This document shows positions 60,428 through 64,000 of a stretch of 64,000 nucleotides of DNA, one piece after another. The first letter of the stretch is position 1. Each line of letters begins with the position of its first letter. The stretch lies in assembly GCF_900155965.1 (NCBI RefSeq), contig NZ_FTMG01000016.1:30035-94034 (forward strand), in the 5' to 3' direction. A model generated the notes under the pieces. The model did no database searches. It was not told the DNA's origin and saw only the letters and a list, made by a program, of their open reading frames with translations. This DNA is from Mucilaginibacter lappiensis. Its GTDB lineage: Bacteria > Bacteroidota > Bacteroidia > Sphingobacteriales > Sphingobacteriaceae. A program made the position numbers and the translations under genes.

Positions 60428-61639
60428 ATGAATAAGGATAAACTCGAGCGTTTATTGCAACAGTATTTTAACAATACCATAACTGATACTGACTGTATTG
60501 AGTTGCTTGATTATCTGCGAAATAATGATCCTGACGAAATAGCTAAGACAATAGATGAGCGATTACTTACGCTGGAAGAAGGGCCGGAGTTTAATCGTTT
60601 TCAAGCTAAAAAAGTTTTGGAGCGCATTAAATCCGATTCGAGGTTTATGCGCCGGGGCGTAGAACCAGAGGATGCTAAACCCGTAAATAAATGGTACCGT
60701 AGTTGGATAAGAGTTGCAGCTATCCTTATTTTTTTTAGCACTGTTGGTTTTTATTTTTTATTTAACAGATATCATAAAATAGCTAATCAAAATGATTTAG
60801 CAGGAACTAAGTCTTCTCAAATTTTACCGGGTAGTACAAAAGCGACCTTAACACTGGCTAATGGAAAAGTTATTTTACTTGACAGCGCAGCTGATGGAAT
60901 GCTCACAAAATCGGGCCGTACAGTAGTAAACAAAGCTCATAACGAAGGATTGGTTTACAACACACTGGCCGATAATCACCAAACAGCCACCAACACAGAT
61001 ACGGTATATAATACATTGACCACACCCCGTGGGGGCGAGTATAAAGTAAAACTCCCGGATGGTACTAATGTGTGGTTAAATTCTTCCTCATCTTTAAGTT
61101 ACCCGGTTGAGTTTGCCGGTAACGAAAGACATGTAAAACTTACCGGCGAAGCTTATTTCGAAGTCGCTAAAAATAAGGATAAGCCTTTTTATGTGTGTGT
61201 TAATAATGTATGTGTGAAAGTTTTGGGCACACATTTCAATATCGCGGCCTATACTGACGATGCAGAGCTCACCACTACTTTGCTGGAAGGATCTGTTTTA
61301 ATTACAAAAAATAGTCAACAACGTTTATTGAAACCCGGTCAGCAGGCAGTAGTAAAAAATAACGCCGATGTGATCAATGTTTCAGATGCGAGTATCAACC
61401 AGGTGATGGCCTGGAAAAATGGGTATTTTGTATTTAACGATGACAACATTAATACCATTATGAAAAAGCTGTCGCGCTGGTATGATGTAGATGTTGAATA
61501 CCAGGGCAGCTTTGAAAATCAGCGTTTTGGGGGCACATTTTATCGCTCCAAAGGAATTACAGAATTATTGAATAATCTGGAAAAAATCGGAAAAGTACAC
61601 TTTAAAATTACTGGAAGGAGGATTATAGTTATGCAATAA
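60428..61639 (+). CDS. FecR-family anti-sigma factor
   Basis: A 403-residue membrane protein. ATG at 60428 (MNKDKLERLL) is a better start than the GTG at 60380. The cytoplasmic part (1-92) holds sigma, one helix spans the membrane (about 93-112), and the periplasmic part has the FecR domain (about 170-265; TPRGGEYKVKLPDGT, VWLNSSSSLSYPVEF, GEAYFEVAKNK) and a C-terminal DUF4974 domain (about 330-400). The DUF4974 domain probably contacts the STN domain of the SusC receptor 149 bp downstream. Confidence 0.92.
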   Translation: MNKDKLERLLQQYFNNTITDTDCIELLDYLRNNDPDEIAKTIDERLLTLEEGPEFNRFQAKKVLERIKSDSRFMRRGVEPEDAKPVNKWYRSWIRVAAILIFFSTVGFYFLFNRYHKIANQNDLAGTKSSQILPGSTKATLTLANGKVILLDSAADGMLTKSGRTVVNKAHNEGLVYNTLADNHQTATNTDTVYNTLTTPRGGEYKVKLPDGTNVWLNSSSSLSYPVEFAGNERHVKLTGEAYFEVAKNKDKPFYVCVNNVCVKVLGTHFNIAAYTDDAELTTTLLEGSVLITKNSQQRLLKPGQQAVVKNNADVINVSDASINQVMAWKNGYFVFNDDNINTIMKKLSRWYDVDVEYQGSFENQRFGGTFYRSKGITELLNNLEKIGKVHFKITGRRIIVMQ

Positions 61640-61788
61640 ATCTACATTCCCATTTCTCACTTATGATTATCTGGAAGTAAACCAGGAGCGTTTCGGACCG
61701 CCCCTGGTGTCAGCCATGATCCGGCTATGACAGATAATGAAATTAATTGCAGCGAATACAACCACTTAATTAATAAACTGACATTCAA

Positions 61789-64000
61789 ATGTATAAAAAT
61801 TTTACTGCATTTACTTGCGGCAAACAACGTGGGCGCCTATATAAACCTGTGCTTATCATGAAACTAACCCTAATTTTGCTAACGGCCACCTTTTTACAGG
61901 TAACAGCAGCAACTTACGCGCAGAAGGTTACATTGAAGGCCGAAAAAAGCAATCTAAAAGAAGTATTTGAGCAAATACAAAATCAAACAGGCTACGATTT
62001 TTTATATAACTCAGATGATTTGAAGGTTGCCAAACCGGTAAGCCTTGATCTTAAAAATGTCCCTCTGAAAGAGGCGCTGGATATGTGCTTTGCCAACCAA
62101 TTACTCACCTATGTAATTGAAAATAAAACCATATTAATTAGTAAAAAAACAGGCCAGAACGATAATATAAAACCCCCGAAAAAGGTAACAGGAAAAGTTA
62201 CTGACAATAAAGGTTTTCCTCTGCCTGGGGTAACCATTAAAGAAAAGGGGACGAGAATGGGCGTAGTGACGGACAATAATGGAAATTATATCATTAGTGT
62301 TAGTGACGATAATGCGATACTTGTTTTTAGCTTTGTTGGTTTTGTAACACGCGAGATACCACTTAATGGTAAGCCCCAGCTCAACATAACGCTCGAAGAT
62401 AATCCAACAGATCTGAACGAGGTTGTAGTAGTGGGTTATGGCACGCAAAAGAAAGAATCTGTTACCGGAGCCATTACTTCTATTGGCACCAAAGATCTGG
62501 TACAATCCCCAACTGCAAATTTGAGCAACGCGTTGGCCGGGCGTTTATCAGGCTTAACAGCTATTCAAACTTCGGGTAAACCTGGTGATGACAACTCCAC
62601 TTTATATGTACGTGGTATTGGAACCTATACTGGCGTAACCGCTCCGTTAATCATGGTTGATGGTGTTGCCCGCGATACCTATAATGATATTGACCCAAAT
62701 GAGGTAGAAACAGTAAGCATATTAAAAGATGCTTCTGCCACAGCTGTATATGGTGTTCGTGGTGCCAACGGTGTTATTTTGATCACTACCAAGCGCGGTA
62801 AAGAAGGGGCTCCTAAGGTAAGTGGTACAGCTCAAACGGCTATATCAGAATTCTCCAGTATGCCTAATTTTGTTAACTCATATCAATATGCTTCATTATT
62901 AAATGAGCAGAGTTATGAAAATTACTGGATCCAACATTCCAATGATGCTGATATAAAAACCTGGAGTGATTTTGCTCAGAAAAGAGATGCTAACTGGGTG
63001 AAGGAAGCCACGATCTATTACTCGCCAGAGGACTTGAAATATTATCAGAACGCACACACGCCAACTGTTAATGGCAAGCCAAATCCTTATTATGATCCGT
63101 ATGGTCACCCGGATCAGGATTGGAAAAAACAGATTTTCAATAAGTTCACGCCGCAAACTCAGTACAACGTTAATATCACCGGTGGAACACCATCTGTAAA
63201 ATACTTCGTATCCTTAGGCTATCTGAAACAAGGTGGTTTATTCAATACGGATTATATGCCATTCGGCGATGACATGCAATTCAAGAAAAAGCGTTACAAT
63301 TTGCGGTCAAATCTTGATTTTGATGTTAATAAAAACTTCAGGGTATCGGTTGATATAGCTACGCAGTATGTGACCATAACAGGTATGGATAATGACGAGT
63401 ATACCTGGGAAAAACGTATCCTATGGTCGTCACCACTTGGGTCACCTGGTATTATCAATGGCAAATTTGTTGTGCCGTTCAGCAATCAAAACGAGCAGCT
63501 TAACCCATTGTATGCTATAGCCAATAGCAACAATTATAATATCAATACCAATAGTACCCTAAACTCGTCCATCAAATTAACGCATAAGCTCAATTTCATT
63601 ACCGAAGGCTTGTCCATCAATGCTAAAGGCGCTTATGACAGCTATTTTCAGGATCGTTCATACGGAAAATATACACCATTATTATATGGCGTAAGAGCAA
63701 ATCCCAATGGCGATAAGTTAAACCCCATTCTGGTACAACTAACTAATGACGTAGCACCAATGCGATCTGATGATTATTATACCCAAAAATGGCGTAAGCT
63801 ATATGGCGAGGTTTCGATTAACTACAATCATACTTTCGCAAAAAAACACGCTGTTTCAGGTTTGATATTAGCGAATGCCGAAAAGCGATACGATCCAACC
63901 TATGTGCCAGACCTGCCGCATGCTTATGAAGGTGCTGCTGCAAGGATAACCTATGCCTATGATAACAAATATCTGGCCGAGTATAACATGGGTTATAATG
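61789..64000 (+). CDS. STN-domain SusC/RagA TonB-linked receptor, N-terminal 737 residues (runs off right edge)
   Basis: A TonB-linked receptor that also signals. From ATG 61789 I read a long N-terminal leader with a hydrophobic signal core (MKLTLILLTATFLQV, ending TYAQK), an STN domain (about 48-118; SNLKEVFEQIQNQTGYDFLY, LKEALDMCFANQ), a carboxypeptidase-regulatory-like domain (about 127-207; GFPLPGVTIKEKG), then EVVVVGYGTQ and a plug (PLIMVDGVARD, VETVSILKDASATAVYG, GVILITTKRG). The barrel is open at base 64000. With sigma (57082) and FecR (60428) it forms a cell-surface signalling unit; the SusD partner should lie to the right. Confidence 0.93.
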   Translation, partial: MYKNFTAFTCGKQRGRLYKPVLIMKLTLILLTATFLQVTAATYAQKVTLKAEKSNLKEVFEQIQNQTGYDFLYNSDDLKVAKPVSLDLKNVPLKEALDMCFANQLLTYVIENKTILISKKTGQNDNIKPPKKVTGKVTDNKGFPLPGVTIKEKGTRMGVVTDNNGNYIISVSDDNAILVFSFVGFVTREIPLNGKPQLNITLEDNPTDLNEVVVVGYGTQKKESVTGAITSIGTKDLVQSPTANLSNALAGRLSGLTAIQTSGKPGDDNSTLYVRGIGTYTGVTAPLIMVDGVARDTYNDIDPNEVETVSILKDASATAVYGVRGANGVILITTKRGKEGAPKVSGTAQTAISEFSSMPNFVNSYQYASLLNEQSYENYWIQHSNDADIKTWSDFAQKRDANWVKEATIYYSPEDLKYYQNAHTPTVNGKPNPYYDPYGHPDQDWKKQIFNKFTPQTQYNVNITGGTPSVKYFVSLGYLKQGGLFNTDYMPFGDDMQFKKKRYNLRSNLDFDVNKNFRVSVDIATQYVTITGMDNDEYTWEKRILWSSPLGSPGIINGKFVVPFSNQNEQLNPLYAIANSNNYNINTNSTLNSSIKLTHKLNFITEGLSINAKGAYDSYFQDRSYGKYTPLLYGVRANPNGDKLNPILVQLTNDVAPMRSDDYYTQKWRKLYGEVSINYNHTFAKKHAVSGLILANAEKRYDPTYVPDLPHAYEGAAARITYAYDNKYLAEYNMGYN

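Noticed and set aside
1..64000. tRNA or rRNA genes, CRISPR arrays, prophage or restriction systems
   Set aside because: I searched by eye for T-loop motifs, regular spaced repeats and marker genes and found none.

Overview
The window looks like chromosomal DNA of a Bacteroidota bacterium of the Sphingobacteriaceae, most like Mucilaginibacter (inference; no 16S gene is present). The evidence is three SusC/RagA TonB-linked receptors (two cut by the window edges), a SusD partner, an ECF sigma/FecR pair, LytS/LytT-type and OmpR-type two-component systems, FtsX-family permeases of Bacteroidota type, many lipoproteins, TAnnTTTG-like promoter elements, moderate GC, and short palindromic intergenic repeats typical of this group. 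I saw no tRNA, rRNA, CRISPR array, prophage or transposase gene.

Layout. 1-3.8 kb: N-terminal part of a SusC receptor on the minus strand and a long leader with two LacI-type operator palindromes. 3.8-6.9 kb: a plus-strand run of two exported epoxide-hydrolase-like enzymes and an Ohr/OsmC peroxide reductase. 6.9-16.6 kb: mostly minus-strand household and stress genes (UPF0173 hydrolase, DUF1223 protein with a coupled 60-residue ORF, LytTR response regulator and histidine kinase, SAM methyltransferase, OsmC protein, two exported alpha/beta hydrolases, CPA1 Na+/H+ antiporter). 16.8-24.5 kb: a complete metal-efflux locus: OmpR regulator, histidine kinase, then outer membrane factor, adaptor and HME-RND pump, with four 11-bp-phased direct repeats before the efflux genes. 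24.58-24.86 kb: a 281-bp MITE-like element with perfect 14-bp terminal inverted repeats and an 8-bp direct duplication. 24.9-35.3 kb: a beta-helix/DNRLRE lipoprotein, a class C serine hydrolase, a DUF2461 protein, and a SusC-SusD-DUF4397 operon. 35.5-38.8 kb: DeoR and AraC regulators and an SDR, separated by three different palindromic or iterated repeat units.

38.9-46.7 kb: a dense plus-strand locus, probably for membrane-lipid modification: peroxiredoxin, DUF1475, DUF1295, a CFA-synthase/CNMT-like methyltransferase, a membrane-anchored esterase, an FAD oxidoreductase, DUF1365 and a second CFA-synthase-like protein. Neither methyltransferase keeps the full set of bicarbonate-site residues known in E. 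coli cyclopropane synthase, so the product may be a methylated or otherwise modified acyl chain rather than a cyclopropane. This is the most interesting system in the window.

46.9-52 kb: a small membrane protein; an overlapping GNAT acetyltransferase / M20 deacylase / NtrC-like regulator operon; then a BBP2-type porin. 52-56.8 kb: small exported and RNA-binding proteins, DoxX, an allantoinase/PuuE-like deacetylase, an acyl desaturase and a second DeoR regulator. 57-64 kb: ECF sigma factor and FecR anti-sigma factor, separated by a divergently placed FtsX-type permease, followed by an STN-domain SusC receptor that runs off the right edge: a classical cell-surface signalling unit.
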